NCBI GenBank assembly: GCA_904377855.1
Contig: CAJFGS010000006.1
Coordinates: 1 to 64,000, forward strand
Origin: Candidatus Avimonas merdigallinarum
Lineage (GTDB): Bacteria; Bacillota; Clostridia; Oscillospirales; Acutalibacteraceae
DNA length: 64,000 nucleotides
Direction: 5' to 3'
Numbering within the stretch: the stretch's first letter is position 1; every line of letters starts with the position of its first letter. Of the stretch, positions 1 to 8,616 are shown piece after piece. The notes beneath the pieces were generated by a model. The model saw only the letters and a program-made list of their open reading frames with translations. It did not search any database and was not told the origin of the DNA. Both the position numbers and the translations under genes were made by a program.

Positions 1-72
1 TGCGCGGATTCGTGACATCACTTCTTCCCGTATCCCTGCTGCATACTTTTTCATTCCTTTTTTCCCTGCCAT
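1..72 (-). CDS. N-terminal fragment of a probable transposase (runs off the left edge)
   Basis: On the minus strand an ATG at 72 opens 24 codons, MAGKKGMKKYAAGIREEVMS and onward, to the window edge without a stop. The basic start followed by a helix resembles the first residues of IS3-type OrfA/helix-turn-helix transposases, but only 24 residues are visible, so the family is an inference. A strong Shine-Dalgarno (AGGGGG) lies 7 nt before the ATG, inside the stem of the hairpin at 80-113. Upstream lie a possible -10 (TACAAT, complement of 124-129) and a 14-bp palindrome. The fragment could instead be another small DNA-binding protein. Confidence 0.45.
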   Translation of the reverse strand, partial: MAGKKGMKKYAAGIREEVMSRIRA

Positions 73-79
73 ACAAATA

Positions 80-119
80 CCCCCTATGTAGTTCTATTTC
101 CCTACATAGGGGGCTTTTT
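80..119 (+). terminator. 12-bp hairpin with T-run, also covering the minus-strand RBS
   Basis: CCCCCTATGTAG (80-91) pairs perfectly with CTACATAGGGGG (102-113) around a 10-nt loop and is followed on the plus strand by CTTTTTG. It reads as a rho-independent terminator for plus-strand transcripts. On the minus strand the same stem contains the AGGGGG ribosome binding site of the fragment at 1-72, so it can mask translation initiation in read-through RNA. Confidence 0.75.
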
Positions 120-137
120 GTCTATTGTACGGTTTTT

Positions 138-151
138 CTGAACCGGTTCAG
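138..151. promoter_or_regulatory. 14-bp perfect palindrome, operator-like
   Basis: CTGAACCGGTTCAG is self-complementary over all 14 bases. It lies about 10 bp upstream of a possible minus-strand -10 box (TACAAT, complement of 124-129), where a repressor would block the -35/spacer region. The binding protein is unknown. Confidence 0.4.
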
Positions 152-216
152 TCTCGGCAGGGCGGCCTTTTCCTGCGGTTGGAGGGATGCCCCTTTGTGA
201 AAAGGCGCCGGATATG

Positions 217-918
217 CTACAATGGCCGGGTAGGGGAGGATGGCCCGTCTGCCGGCTCGCCGTCCCGGATTAAGGCGTATCCGCCGCTTCGCAGCGCCGC
301 CAGCAGCTCTGCGTTGGTGGAAACCGGGTCAGGCAGGAGGAGGCCGCCCCGAGCCAGATCTTCGTACTCGTGGTAATCGCTGCCGGAAGAAATGGGCAGC
401 GAATGGCGGCGGGCAAAAGCAGCGGCGTTGGGGTTATGGTTTTGGTGCCGGCAATTCCCGTTGTATGCCTCCACCCCGTCCAGGAAGGCGGGGTCGCGGG
501 GGGCGCAGGGGATGCGGCAGGGATGCGCCTGGAACAGCAGCGCGCCGTAATCGTGGCAGGCACGGTAGACCTCCTCCTGCGTCATGTCGTACAGGCGGGG
601 ATACTCGTACAGGAAGTCCCGGCCGATCCCGTAAAGGAGGAAATCCTCCGGCCCCCCGGCGAGGCAGCTCTCGGCCCCGAGCAGGACGGCGACGCCCTCC
701 CGTTCGCCCGCCTCCCGCGCCGTCTCAAAGCCGCGCAGGTAGCGCCCGACCTTTTCCCGCGGGGAGCCGGGGAAGCTTTCCAGCACGTACCGGTTGAAAT
801 GATCGGTGATGACGACGGCGCCGTACCCCGCCCGGGCGTATTCCCGCACGGCCGCCGCCGCGGGGACGGAACCGCAGGGGCTGGTTTCGCTGGTGTGGCA
901 GTGCATTTCGATTTTCAT
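217..918 (-). CDS. PHP-domain metal-dependent phosphoesterase
   Basis: A 233-residue cytoplasmic protein of the PHP superfamily. The metal site is recognisable: HCH at residues 6-8, ITDH ending at 40, GAES near 100, QAHP in the middle and SGSDYHE near 185. Members hydrolyse phosphoesters (histidinol-phosphatase-like, nucleotide 3'-5' phosphatases, polymerase-associated PHP); the sequence does not fix the substrate. Length is normal for a stand-alone PHP protein. It lies 52 bp downstream of the MATE gene on the same strand, so the two may share a transcript. The start ATG gives the canonical MKIEMHCH opening. Confidence 0.85.
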   Translation of the reverse strand: MKIEMHCHTSETSPCGSVPAAAAVREYARAGYGAVVITDHFNRYVLESFPGSPREKVGRYLRGFETAREAGEREGVAVLLGAESCLAGGPEDFLLYGIGRDFLYEYPRLYDMTQEEVYRACHDYGALLFQAHPCRIPCAPRDPAFLDGVEAYNGNCRHQNHNPNAAAFARRHSLPISSGSDYHEYEDLARGGLLLPDPVSTNAELLAALRSGGYALIRDGEPADGPSSPTRPL

Positions 919-970
919 GGGAAGCCTTCCTTTCCTGGATGCGATGGAGTGACGGGGCGGCCCGCTGCCT

Positions 971-2323
971 TTAGCGGGTAAGGCGGCGGATCCAGCGCCC
1001 GCGGTTGACCTTCACCACCGCGACAAAACATTTGAGAATCTGATCGGATTTCAGGCAGATAAAGACAATCAGCGGGGACAGATGGAATGCGAACGCCGAC
1101 AGCGCCGCGCTGGGGAGGACGATGAGCCACATGAAGATAAAGTCGTTTATCAGCACAAAGGTGGTGTCGCCCCCTCCGCGGACGATGCCGGTCAGCACCG
1201 CCACCTGGTAGGAGGTGCCGACCACGGTGACGCAGAGCACCGTGATAAACTGGGCGGCGAGCGCCCGGGTTTCGCCCGAAATCTGGTAAAAGCTGAGGAT
1301 GACGTCCCGGCAGGCGAAGAGGAGCAGCCCTGTGCCGACGCCGATGCACAGATAAAGGATCTGCAGGGTTTTCGAGTAGGCTTTCACATCCTCCAGCCGG
1401 CCCTCCCCGATGGTTTTGCCCACGATCACCGCGCTCGCGCTCGCGGCGCCGTAGGACACCACCGTCAGGATCTGGAACACGGTGGTGGCGATGCTGTTAG
1501 CCGCAATGGTCGCCTGCCCCATGTGGCCGAGGATGGCGGTCTGGATGGCCATGGCCAGCCCCCACATGGTGTTGGAGAGGATGACCGGCAGCCCGACGCG
1601 CAGGTAGTCCCGCAGGAGCGCCCCGTCGATTTTCCGGAAATCCCGCGGACGGGTACGCAGCTTTTTGTCCGCAAGCTGGGTGTACAGCACCATAATCAGG
1701 AATTCCACCACCCGGGAAACCAGGGTGGCGATGGCCGCCCCGCGGATCCCCAGTTCCGGCGCGCCGAAGCTGCCAAAAATCAACAGATAATTGAGGCAGC
1801 AGTTGATAAGCAGGGTGGAACCGGAGACCAGGAAACTGATTTTGACCGTCTCCACGCTGCGCAGGGAAGCCAGCAGGATATTGGTCATGGCAAAAAAGAC
1901 ATAGGAAAAGCAGATGATCTGCAGGTATTTCGTCCCCTCGGCAATCACGGCGCGGTCGTCGGTCAGCAGCCCCAGGCATCCGCCGGGCAGGAAAAAGACC
2001 AGCGCCCACAGCACGAGGGAGGCGCCCACGGCAATCCGCATGCCGATATTCTGGATCCGCCGGATCGGTGCGGTTTCCCGCCGGCCCCAGTACTGGGAGG
2101 ACAGCACCACAATCCCTTCTCCTACCCCCATGACGATCATCTGGAGGAGGAACTGGATCTGGTTGACCAGCGCGCTGCCCGCCAGGGCGGTTTCGCTATA
2201 TGCGCCCAGCATCACATTGTCCGCGAGGTTGACGCTGAAGGTGAGGATGTTCTGCAAAGCGATCATCCCCGTCAGGCGGAAGAAGGAACGGTAAAAGCGG
2301 GAATCTTTGACGAAAAAACGCAT
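971..2323 (-). CDS. MATE-family multidrug/cation exporter
   Basis: A 450-residue membrane protein with about 12 hydrophobic segments and MATE (NorM/DinF-type) features: the N-terminal LADNVMLG segment near residue 33 and the internal repeat of two six-helix halves. MATE proteins expel cationic drugs or metabolites in exchange for Na+ or H+. The start MRFFVKDSRFYRSFF is an ATG on the minus strand, divergent from the U32 gene with about 80 bp between the starts. The PHP gene follows 52 bp downstream. The substrate cannot be read from sequence. Confidence 0.9.
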   Translation of the reverse strand: MRFFVKDSRFYRSFFRLTGMIALQNILTFSVNLADNVMLGAYSETALAGSALVNQIQFLLQMIVMGVGEGIVVLSSQYWGRRETAPIRRIQNIGMRIAVGASLVLWALVFFLPGGCLGLLTDDRAVIAEGTKYLQIICFSYVFFAMTNILLASLRSVETVKISFLVSGSTLLINCCLNYLLIFGSFGAPELGIRGAAIATLVSRVVEFLIMVLYTQLADKKLRTRPRDFRKIDGALLRDYLRVGLPVILSNTMWGLAMAIQTAILGHMGQATIAANSIATTVFQILTVVSYGAASASAVIVGKTIGEGRLEDVKAYSKTLQILYLCIGVGTGLLLFACRDVILSFYQISGETRALAAQFITVLCVTVVGTSYQVAVLTGIVRGGGDTTFVLINDFIFMWLIVLPSAALSAFAFHLSPLIVFICLKSDQILKCFVAVVKVNRGRWIRRLTR

Positions 2324-2401
2324 GGCGCACCCATCCTTACAGAAAAATCAGGATTTATTCAACACAATATCTTGGATCCCATTGAAAAGGAGAACCCCCC
2401 C

Positions 2402-3646
2402 ATGGTTCAGCACTCTGCAAAATACCCCGAAATCCTGGCGCCGGCCGGCGACCGCGGCCGCCTGGAGGCCGCGCTGCGGTACGGCGCGAACGCCGTTTAT
2501 CTGGCGGGCACCCGTTTCGGGATGCGTTCCGCCCCCGCCAATTTTACCGAGGAGGGCCTGCGGGAAGCGATCCGGCTGGCCCATGCCGCCGGGGCAAAGG
2601 TGTATGTAACCGTGAACATCCTCCCCCGCAGCCGGGAGATGGACGAGCTGCCGCCCTACCTGGAACTGGTGCAGGACGCGGGGGCGGACGCCCTCATCAT
2701 CGCCGACCTGGGGGCGCTGGATTTCGCAAAGCGGTACGCGCCCCGCTGCGCGCTCCACGTCTCGACCCAGGCGGGGGTGGTGAACTATGCCGCCGCCCGC
2801 ATGCTGCACAGCCTGGGGGCGTCCCGCGTCGTCCTGGCGCGGGAGCTTTCCCTGGAGGAGATCGCGGAAATCCGCGCCCGCACGCCCAAAGAACTGGAAA
2901 TCGAATGCTTTGTCCACGGGGCGATGTGCGTGTCGGTATCGGGGCGCTGCCTTTTGTCCAATTACCTGGCCGGGCGGGACGCCAACCACGGGGACTGTGC
3001 CCAGCCCTGCCGCTGGAAATACCGGCTCCTGGAAGAAAAGAGGCCCGGCGAGGAATACGAAATCGGGGAAGGGGAAGACGGCGCGTATATCCTCAACGCC
3101 AACGATCTGTGCATGCTGGAGCATATCGCCGATTTAGCCCGGGCCGGGGTGGATTCCCTGAAAATCGAGGGGCGGGCCAAGGCCGCCTATTACGTGGCGG
3201 TGGCGACCAACGCCTACCGCTGTGCGGTGGATTCCTACCGGGCGGCGGGGTTTCCGCCGGACTTCCGCCCCGCCCCCTGGATGCGGGAGGAGCTGGATAA
3301 AATCAGCCACCGGCCGTACGGCACCGGCTTTTATTATGGAGCGCCGGAGCAGAACACCCGCTTCGGCGGGTACATCCGGGAGTACGAGGCGGCGGCGGTG
3401 GCCGAAGGCTACGAAAACGGGCGGCTCCTGCTTTCCCAGCGGAACCATTTCCGCCGGGGCGAGACGCTGGACGTGCTGGAACCGGGAAAGCCGCCCTTCC
3501 TCCTCACTGTGGAGGAACTGTACGACGGGGAGGGCGCGCCGCTGGAGGCCGCGCCCCACCCGCTCATGAAGCTGCAGGTCCCGTACCCCCGCCCGCTGGC
3601 GGCGGGAAGCTATCTGCGGCGCAAGACCGGGGAAGAGGCTTTGTAG
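2402..3646 (+). CDS. Peptidase U32 family protein, TrhP-like tRNA hydroxylation factor
   Basis: A 414-residue protein opening KYPEILAPAGDRGRLEAAL and carrying the U32 signature ECFVHGAMCVSVSGRC (near 165-180), then GDCAQPCRWKY and KIEGRAKAAYYVA. Despite the old peptidase label, this branch (YegQ/YrrO/TrhP) supports prephenate-dependent 5-hydroxyuridine formation at the tRNA wobble position and binds an Fe-S cluster through conserved cysteines, which are present. The longer open frame reaches back over the divergent MATE gene. I chose ATG 2402 because GGAG sits about 8 nt upstream and the family starts here. The length matches the YrrO-type partner; no second U32 gene is adjacent. Confidence 0.87.
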   Translation: MVQHSAKYPEILAPAGDRGRLEAALRYGANAVYLAGTRFGMRSAPANFTEEGLREAIRLAHAAGAKVYVTVNILPRSREMDELPPYLELVQDAGADALIIADLGALDFAKRYAPRCALHVSTQAGVVNYAAARMLHSLGASRVVLARELSLEEIAEIRARTPKELEIECFVHGAMCVSVSGRCLLSNYLAGRDANHGDCAQPCRWKYRLLEEKRPGEEYEIGEGEDGAYILNANDLCMLEHIADLARAGVDSLKIEGRAKAAYYVAVATNAYRCAVDSYRAAGFPPDFRPAPWMREELDKISHRPYGTGFYYGAPEQNTRFGGYIREYEAAAVAEGYENGRLLLSQRNHFRRGETLDVLEPGKPPFLLTVEELYDGEGAPLEAAPHPLMKLQVPYPRPLAAGSYLRRKTGEEAL

Positions 3647-3967
3647 CCGGGATTCCCGGCCCCCGGAAAGCTGCCCGTCCTCCACAGGCGGGGACGGCGC
3701 GGGGGGGACAACCGGCGGCCGGACGGAAAGCGTCTCTGCCGCCCGCGGGCAGGGTGTTCCCTCCGCCGGAATGCGCCGCCGTGCGTTTCCGGCGGGTATG
3801 TGACTGTGTGTTCCCGCAGGATGCCCCTGCGCGCAGGCCTGCACCAGTATACCACCCCTTTTCCCTTATTACAAGCACGCCGGCTGTTTAATTTCTCCCG
3901 AAATCGGGCAGACTAACCGCATGGATTCCCGGACGCCTGCCCGGGAAAATCGGTGGGAGGGATGGCT
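3647..3967. other. Intergenic region, no gene seen
   Basis: About 320 bp between the U32 and PBP genes. A 6-bp GC hairpin (3646-3660) directly follows the U32 stop but has no T-run. TTCCCGG/CCGGGAA can fold just upstream of the PBP ribosome binding site. Short minus-strand frames here have arginine/proline-rich composition typical of antisense GC-rich DNA. I see no convincing promoter. Confidence 0.5.
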
Positions 3968-5638
3968 ATGCGCCGGCGTTCAATCAGCTTTTTTGTGATT
4001 TCCCTTTTTTTAATGGGCGGGTTAATCCTGCGCCTGTATACCCTGACGGACGGGGCGTATACGCAGGCGGCTGAGCAGCAGTCCAGCCTGACGGTGGCCA
4101 TAGCCAATGCCCGGGGGACGATTTACGACACCAATCTCAAGCCGCTGGTAAACCGGGGTACGGAATGCCGCGCGAGCCTCACCGCCACGCCGGAAGCGCT
4201 GGCGGCGGTGTCCGGCTCCCTGACGGGGGAGGAACTCGCCGCACTGACCGAACGGCTGCAGGGCGGGAAGCCGGTCGCGGTGACGCTGAACGGCTTCCCC
4301 GCTTCGGCGGACGGGCTGGTGTTCCTGGACGCGCCGGTCCGCTATACCGAGCCGCTGCTGGCCCCCCATGTGCTGGGATATCTGGACGGGGACGGCCTGC
4401 ACGGGGTGAGCGGCGCGGAATTGGTGTTCGACGAGTGGCTGAACGCCTGCGCCGGCAAGGCGGAAGCGACGTATACGGTGGACGCGGTGGGGCGGCCTCT
4501 GCAGGGGATCCCGCCGGTGGTGAGCAATACGCTGGATTCCGCCAGGGCGGGGATCGCCCTGACGCTGGACAGTGAAATCCAGAAAATCGCGGAAAACGCG
4601 GCGAAGGAGCATATCGCCAAGGGCGCGGTGGTGGTCATGGAACCCGACACCGGCCGGATCCTGGCCATGGTCAGCCTGCCGGACTACCAGCCGTCTACGG
4701 TGGCGGAGAACCTGGAAAACGAGGACGCGCCGCTCCTCAACCGCGCGCTGGCCAACTACAACTGCGGGTCGGTGTTTAAAATCGTGACGGCCGCGGCTGC
4801 GATTGAGGCGGGAATCCCGCTCGACACCGCCTTTACCTGCACCGGGAAGGTGGACGTGGGCGGGGTGACCTTCCACTGCCACAACCGGCTGGGGCACGGC
4901 ACGCTGGATATGACCGAAGCGTTCGCCCAGTCCTGCAACCCGTATTTTATCCGGCTGGCGCAGCGAATGGGCGGGCAGACGCTGTATAACATGGCGGTGG
5001 CGCTGGGCTTCGACCGCCCGATCATCCTGGCCGAGGGGTGGAAGACCGCCCGGGCGGTCCTCCCCAGCGAAACCGAGCTGCTTTCCCCGGCGGCGGTCGC
5101 GAATCTGGCGTTCGGCCAGGGGGCGCTCATGGCGTCGCCGGTGCATATCGCCCAGCTGGTGGCCGCGGTGGTCAACGACGGGGAGATTATCCGCCCCACC
5201 CTGCTCAAGGGGATCGTGGACGCCCAGGGGAATTTGACGGAGGAAGCGATCGCCCCTGCGCAGTCGGCCTTCTCGGCCTCCACCGCCCGGACGCTGCGGG
5301 AGATGATGCGGGTGGTGGTGGACGAAGGGACCGGCCGCTCCGCCCGCCCGTTCGAGCTGGGGGGCGGCGGGAAGACCGGGACGGCGGAAACCGGATGGGA
5401 GCAGGACGGGAAAGCGGTGGTGCAGAGCTGGTTCGGCGGCTTTTACCCGTCGGAGGATCCGGAATATGTCGTGGTGGTGCTGGCGGAGGATGCGGAAAAC
5501 ACCGGCGGCCAGTCCTCCCCGGTGTTTAAGCAGATCTGCGAGGAACTGACCATGCTGGAAAAGCAGCGGGAAGCAGAACGGGAGGCGGAACAGGAGGAAC
5601 AGGAGGCGGAAGGCGGGGAATCCCAGCCCCTGCCGTAA
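3968..5638 (+). CDS. Class B penicillin-binding protein (D,D-transpeptidase)
   Basis: A 556-residue enzyme that cross-links peptidoglycan outside the membrane. One N-terminal transmembrane anchor (FFVISLFLMGGLILRLY) is followed by a dimerisation-type domain (ARGTIYDTN) and the transpeptidase domain. Catalytic motifs are SVFK (Ser about 268), SCN (about 322) and KTG (about 469). It ends in a Glu/Gln-rich tail. Starts at 3953 and 3962 are possible, but GGGAGG at 3955-3960 gives a 7-nt spacing only to ATG 3968. It is smaller than the PBP in the dcw cluster (21.2 kb) and lacks PASTA domains. It stands alone, so a sporulation or elongation role is possible but unproven. Confidence 0.9.
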   Translation: MRRRSISFFVISLFLMGGLILRLYTLTDGAYTQAAEQQSSLTVAIANARGTIYDTNLKPLVNRGTECRASLTATPEALAAVSGSLTGEELAALTERLQGGKPVAVTLNGFPASADGLVFLDAPVRYTEPLLAPHVLGYLDGDGLHGVSGAELVFDEWLNACAGKAEATYTVDAVGRPLQGIPPVVSNTLDSARAGIALTLDSEIQKIAENAAKEHIAKGAVVVMEPDTGRILAMVSLPDYQPSTVAENLENEDAPLLNRALANYNCGSVFKIVTAAAAIEAGIPLDTAFTCTGKVDVGGVTFHCHNRLGHGTLDMTEAFAQSCNPYFIRLAQRMGGQTLYNMAVALGFDRPIILAEGWKTARAVLPSETELLSPAAVANLAFGQGALMASPVHIAQLVAAVVNDGEIIRPTLLKGIVDAQGNLTEEAIAPAQSAFSASTARTLREMMRVVVDEGTGRSARPFELGGGGKTGTAETGWEQDGKAVVQSWFGGFYPSEDPEYVVVVLAEDAENTGGQSSPVFKQICEELTMLEKQREAEREAEQEEQEAEGGESQPLP

Positions 5639-5973
5639 AGGGGACCCGGCGTCTTCCTCCCTCTGAAGCGGCGCGGAAGAACCGGCTGTTCCGGCTGGAG
5701 CGGCAGGCCGCCGCTGGCGCGCCTGCATGCGCGCCGTCTCCGCCCGGAACGTCCGTTTTCCGAAGCGCAAATGCCTGCCCCCGGCGGATACAGCCGCCGG
5801 GGGCTTTTCTCTGCCGCGGAACCCTCGAAAATCCGGAAAAGGGGCCGGGACTCAAGCGCGGCTTTTCTTTCCCTTTTTCGTAACCGTATATCATTACAAA
5901 CTGTGCAAAAATACAATCGTATACATTCCCATCTGCCCGGTAGAATAAAGGGGGAAAGGGTGGGATACAAGTT
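5639..5973. other. Intergenic region with one terminator
   Basis: About 335 bp. The terminator at 5777-5810 closes the PBP transcript. The rest turns AT-rich near 5880-5950, with two CGTATA motifs about 33 bp apart flanking TACAAT, as would suit the promoter/operator of the XRE gene; I could not settle a clean -35/-10 pair. Confidence 0.4.
5777..5810 (+). terminator. Rho-independent terminator after the PBP gene
   Basis: GCCCCCGGCGG (5777-5787) pairs with CCGCCGGGGGC (5794-5804) around ATACAG, followed by TTTTCT. It lies about 140 bp past the PBP stop. Confidence 0.85.
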
Positions 5974-6294
5974 ATGCTTGACAGAGACGACGAGGTTTAC
6001 GATTTTGGCCGGCGCCTTCGCGCCTTGCGGGAAGAACAGCGGCTGTCCCAGGCGAAAGCGGCAAAGAAGGTCGGCGTCAGCAAAAATTCCCTGTACCGGT
6101 ATGAGAATAACCTCCAGGAACCGACCTTCAGCACGCTGGTCCGGTTTGCCGTTTGCTACCACACATCCCTGGATTATCTGGCCGGGCTGGATAACGCCGC
6201 GGTTGTTACCGTGCAGGGCCTCTCTCCGGAGAAAAAGAAGCTGGTCTGCGATTTTATGCGCTGTTTCGTGGAAGGGCAGGCGGCCGATAAATAA
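5974..6294 (+). CDS. XRE-family helix-turn-helix regulator
   Basis: A 106-residue DNA-binding protein. Residues about 10-70 form a Cro/C1 HTH (FGRRLRALREEQRLSQAKAA, then VSKNSLYRYE as recognition helix, then LDYLAGLD). The short C-terminal helix LSPEKKKLVCDFMRCF is common in stand-alone XRE repressors. A purine-rich GGGTGGG precedes the ATG. It is monocistronic between a terminator and the T-box promoter; no obvious target or partner gene (toxin, phage) is adjacent. Autoregulation is typical but not shown. Confidence 0.88.
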   Translation: MLDRDDEVYDFGRRLRALREEQRLSQAKAAKKVGVSKNSLYRYENNLQEPTFSTLVRFAVCYHTSLDYLAGLDNAAVVTVQGLSPEKKKLVCDFMRCFVEGQAADK

Positions 6295-6325
6295 CCGGGC
6301 GGCCCAAAGCGGGAGCGGGGACGGT

Positions 6326-6346
6326 CGGCCGGGACGCTCCCGGCCG
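6326..6346. other. GC-rich hairpin downstream of the XRE gene
   Basis: CGGCCGGGA (6326-6334) pairs with TCCCGGCCG (6338-6346) over a CGC loop, about 30 nt after the XRE stop. There is no T-run, so it is either a weak terminator or a 3'-end stabiliser. The remaining 6347-6500 shows no gene. Confidence 0.4.
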
Positions 6347-6505
6347 TGAGACGGCAGGCGGACGCTTCCCAGCAGCCGCCCGGATCGGGCGCGTCTTTGC
6401 CCGCCTGCGCCCCTTTGGCAAAGCGGTCGGGACCAAGCCGCGCTGCGTTTCCGGCTCCGGCGCGCCGCCGCCTGTCCAGAGCCATCGGCGGGCGAAAAAT
6501 TATGC

Positions 6506-6534
6506 TTGACAAATAAGCGGGGATTCGGTACAAT
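6506..6534 (+). promoter_or_regulatory. SigA-type promoter of the ilvB operon
   Basis: TTGACA (6506-6511), a 17-bp spacer and TACAAT (6529-6534). Transcription should start near 6541, at the first base of the T-box leader. Confidence 0.9.
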
Positions 6535-6540
6535 AAATCC

Positions 6541-6839
6541 AAATAACAGAAAAGCGATGACGGGGACAAGTACAGCGCCTTCCTCATTCAGAGAGCCGCC
6601 GGTTGGTGCAAGACGGCTGAGCGGGCGTTCGAATATCACCTCCCGAGCTTTCCGCTCAAACGGCTTCGGTCGGAGTAAGCGAGAACGGTTTTCCCGCCGT
6701 TATCGGGGATCGCATTCGGCTGGCTTTGCGCCCGCCCGATGCGCTGAGCGGCCCGTTTCCGGGCAAAAAGAGTGGTACCGCGGAGTAGGATTTGGAAGTC
6801 CCTTCGCCTCTTAAAGGAGAGGCGAAGGGGCTTTTTTTC
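6541..6839 (+). ncRNA. T-box riboswitch, isoleucine specifier
   Basis: The leader shows the ordered T-box elements: AGTA of the specifier-loop 5' side (6569-6572), AGAGAG and GGTTGGTGCAA of the stem I head (6590-6611), GAA-T-ATC-A at 6631-6638 on the specifier side, the T-box AGAGTGGTACCGCG (6769-6782), and a terminator stem (6800-6811 with 6818-6829) ending in seven Ts. By position against known leaders (GAA, one base, codon, A), the specifier is ATC at 6635-6637, so the sensed RNA is tRNA-Ile(GAU). Uncharged tRNA would pair with the T-box bulge and favour the antiterminator, turning the operon on during isoleucine shortage. Confidence 0.92.
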
Positions 6840-6930
6840 AACCGTTTGGCCCGCCTTTGGACTCAGAGGCGGAAATCCCGAAGCCCCGGCGGAGCCGCGG
6901 TGGTGGGAATCGAGAAAGGATGGTTTCGAT

Positions 6931-8601
6931 ATGCTGAAGAACGGATCGGACGTGCTGGTGGAATGCCTGCTCGAGCAGGGGGTAGATACCGTGTTCGGGT
7001 ATCCCGGCGGCGCGGTGCTGAATATTTACGATGCGCTGTATAAATACAGCGACCGCATCCGCCATGTGCTCACGGCGCATGAGCAGGGGGCCTCCCACGC
7101 GGCGGACGGCTATGCCCGCGCGACGGGGAAGGTCGGGGTCTGCATCGCCACCTCAGGGCCCGGGGCGACCAACCTGGTCACCGGGATCGCGACCGCGTAT
7201 ATGGATTCCGTCCCGCTGGTGGCGATTACCGGCAATGTGGCCGCCCCGCTGTTAGGGCGGGATTCGTTCCAGGAAGTGGACATCACCGGCATCACCATGC
7301 CGATTACCAAGCATAACTTCATTGTGAAAAGGGTGGAGGAACTGGCGGATACCGTCCGCAAGGCCTTCTGCATCGCGCAGAGCGGGCGGCCGGGGCCGGT
7401 GCTCATCGACATCCCGAAGGATATCACCGCGGCAATGACCGAGTACGAACCGGCTCCCGCCGCGCAGCCGAGGCCCTGCCCCCCTCCCAAGGAGGAGCGG
7501 CTTGGGATGACGCTGGAAAAGCTCGCGGCGTGCGAGCGGCCGCTCATCTATTTCGGCGGGGGCGTGATTTCCTCCAGCGCCGAGGCTCAGCTGCTCGCCC
7601 TGGCGGAAAAGCTGGACATCCCGGTGTGCGCATCCATGATGGGGCTGGGCGGCTTCCCGCCGGACCACCGGCTCTGGCTGGGGATGGTCGGGATGCACGG
7701 GACCCTCGCCGCGAACAAGGCGGCCAAGGACTGCGACCTGCTGCTGGTGTGCGGCGCCCGTTTTTCCGACCGGGTCGCGGGGAGCCGCACCGGCTTCTCC
7801 CCCAACGCGCAGGTGATCCATATCGACATTGACCATGCGGAATTTGATAAAAACGTCACCGCCGCCGTCCGGCTGGCGGGGGATTTAAAAGAGGTGCTTG
7901 CCCTGCTCGTCGAGCGGGCGGAGGGCGCTTCCCACCCCGCCTGGGTGGAGGAGGTGGCCGGCCGCCGGCACGCCTGGACCCCCTATACCGCCGATCCGGC
8001 GACCGCGCCCGATCCGCTGTACATCCTCCACACCCTGCGGAAGCTGACACCGGACGATGCGATTATCGCCACCGACGTGGGACAGCACCAGATGTGGACG
8101 GCGCAGCATTATGAGTTCCGCCAGCCCCGCACCCTGCTCTCCTCGGGCGGACTGGGGACGATGGGCTACGGCCTGGGGGCGGCGATCGGCGCGCAGAGCG
8201 CCTTCCCGGGCCGCCGGGTGGTGCTGGTGTCGGGGGACGGCAGCTTCCATATGAACCTCAATGAACTGACTACCCTGGCCTCTTACGATCTGCCGATTGT
8301 GGTGCTGGTGATGAACAACCAGGTGCTCGGCATGGTCCGCCAGTGGCAGAAGGTGTTCTACGGCCGCCGCTTCTCCGCGACCGATCCCCACCGGAAGACC
8401 GACCTGGTCAAGCTGGCCGAGGCCTTCGGCTGCAAAGGGATGCGGATCACCCGCACCGACGAGGTGGAGCCGGTGCTGTCCGCGGCGCTGGCGGCGGGCG
8501 GGCCGGTGGTGGTGGACTGCCGGATTTCGCCGGATGTGAACGTCCTGCCGATGATCCCGCCCGGCGGCACGGTGGACGATACCATTGAAACCATGGATTG
8601 A
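6931..8601 (+). CDS. ilvB: Acetolactate synthase (AHAS), large catalytic subunit
   Basis: A 556-residue ThDP enzyme joining two pyruvates, or pyruvate and 2-oxobutyrate, in the first shared step of valine/leucine and isoleucine synthesis. Seen are the pyrimidine-domain glutamate in TAHEQGASHAADGYARA (about residue 51), the central FAD/DHS-like domain, and the ThDP motif GDGSF...NN (GDGSFHMN then VMNNQVLGMVRQWQ). I chose ATG 6931, where MLKNGSDVLVECL matches family starts; the open frame extends upstream into the T-box leader. It is first gene of the T-box operon, 15 bp before ilvN. Confidence 0.96.
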   Translation: MLKNGSDVLVECLLEQGVDTVFGYPGGAVLNIYDALYKYSDRIRHVLTAHEQGASHAADGYARATGKVGVCIATSGPGATNLVTGIATAYMDSVPLVAITGNVAAPLLGRDSFQEVDITGITMPITKHNFIVKRVEELADTVRKAFCIAQSGRPGPVLIDIPKDITAAMTEYEPAPAAQPRPCPPPKEERLGMTLEKLAACERPLIYFGGGVISSSAEAQLLALAEKLDIPVCASMMGLGGFPPDHRLWLGMVGMHGTLAANKAAKDCDLLLVCGARFSDRVAGSRTGFSPNAQVIHIDIDHAEFDKNVTAAVRLAGDLKEVLALLVERAEGASHPAWVEEVAGRRHAWTPYTADPATAPDPLYILHTLRKLTPDDAIIATDVGQHQMWTAQHYEFRQPRTLLSSGGLGTMGYGLGAAIGAQSAFPGRRVVLVSGDGSFHMNLNELTTLASYDLPIVVLVMNNQVLGMVRQWQKVFYGRRFSATDPHRKTDLVKLAEAFGCKGMRITRTDEVEPVLSAALAAGGPVVVDCRISPDVNVLPMIPPGGTVDDTIETMD

Positions 8602-8616
8602 GGGAGGAGACGGACA

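Noticed and set aside
3610-3878. Minus-strand small ORFs in the U32-PBP gap
   Set aside because: No ribosome binding site, promoter or recognisable motif; composition is typical of non-coding GC-rich DNA.
6601-6650. TTCGAAT stretch that looks like a tRNA T-arm
   Set aside because: There is no acceptor stem or anticodon arm around it; it is the specifier side of T-box stem I.
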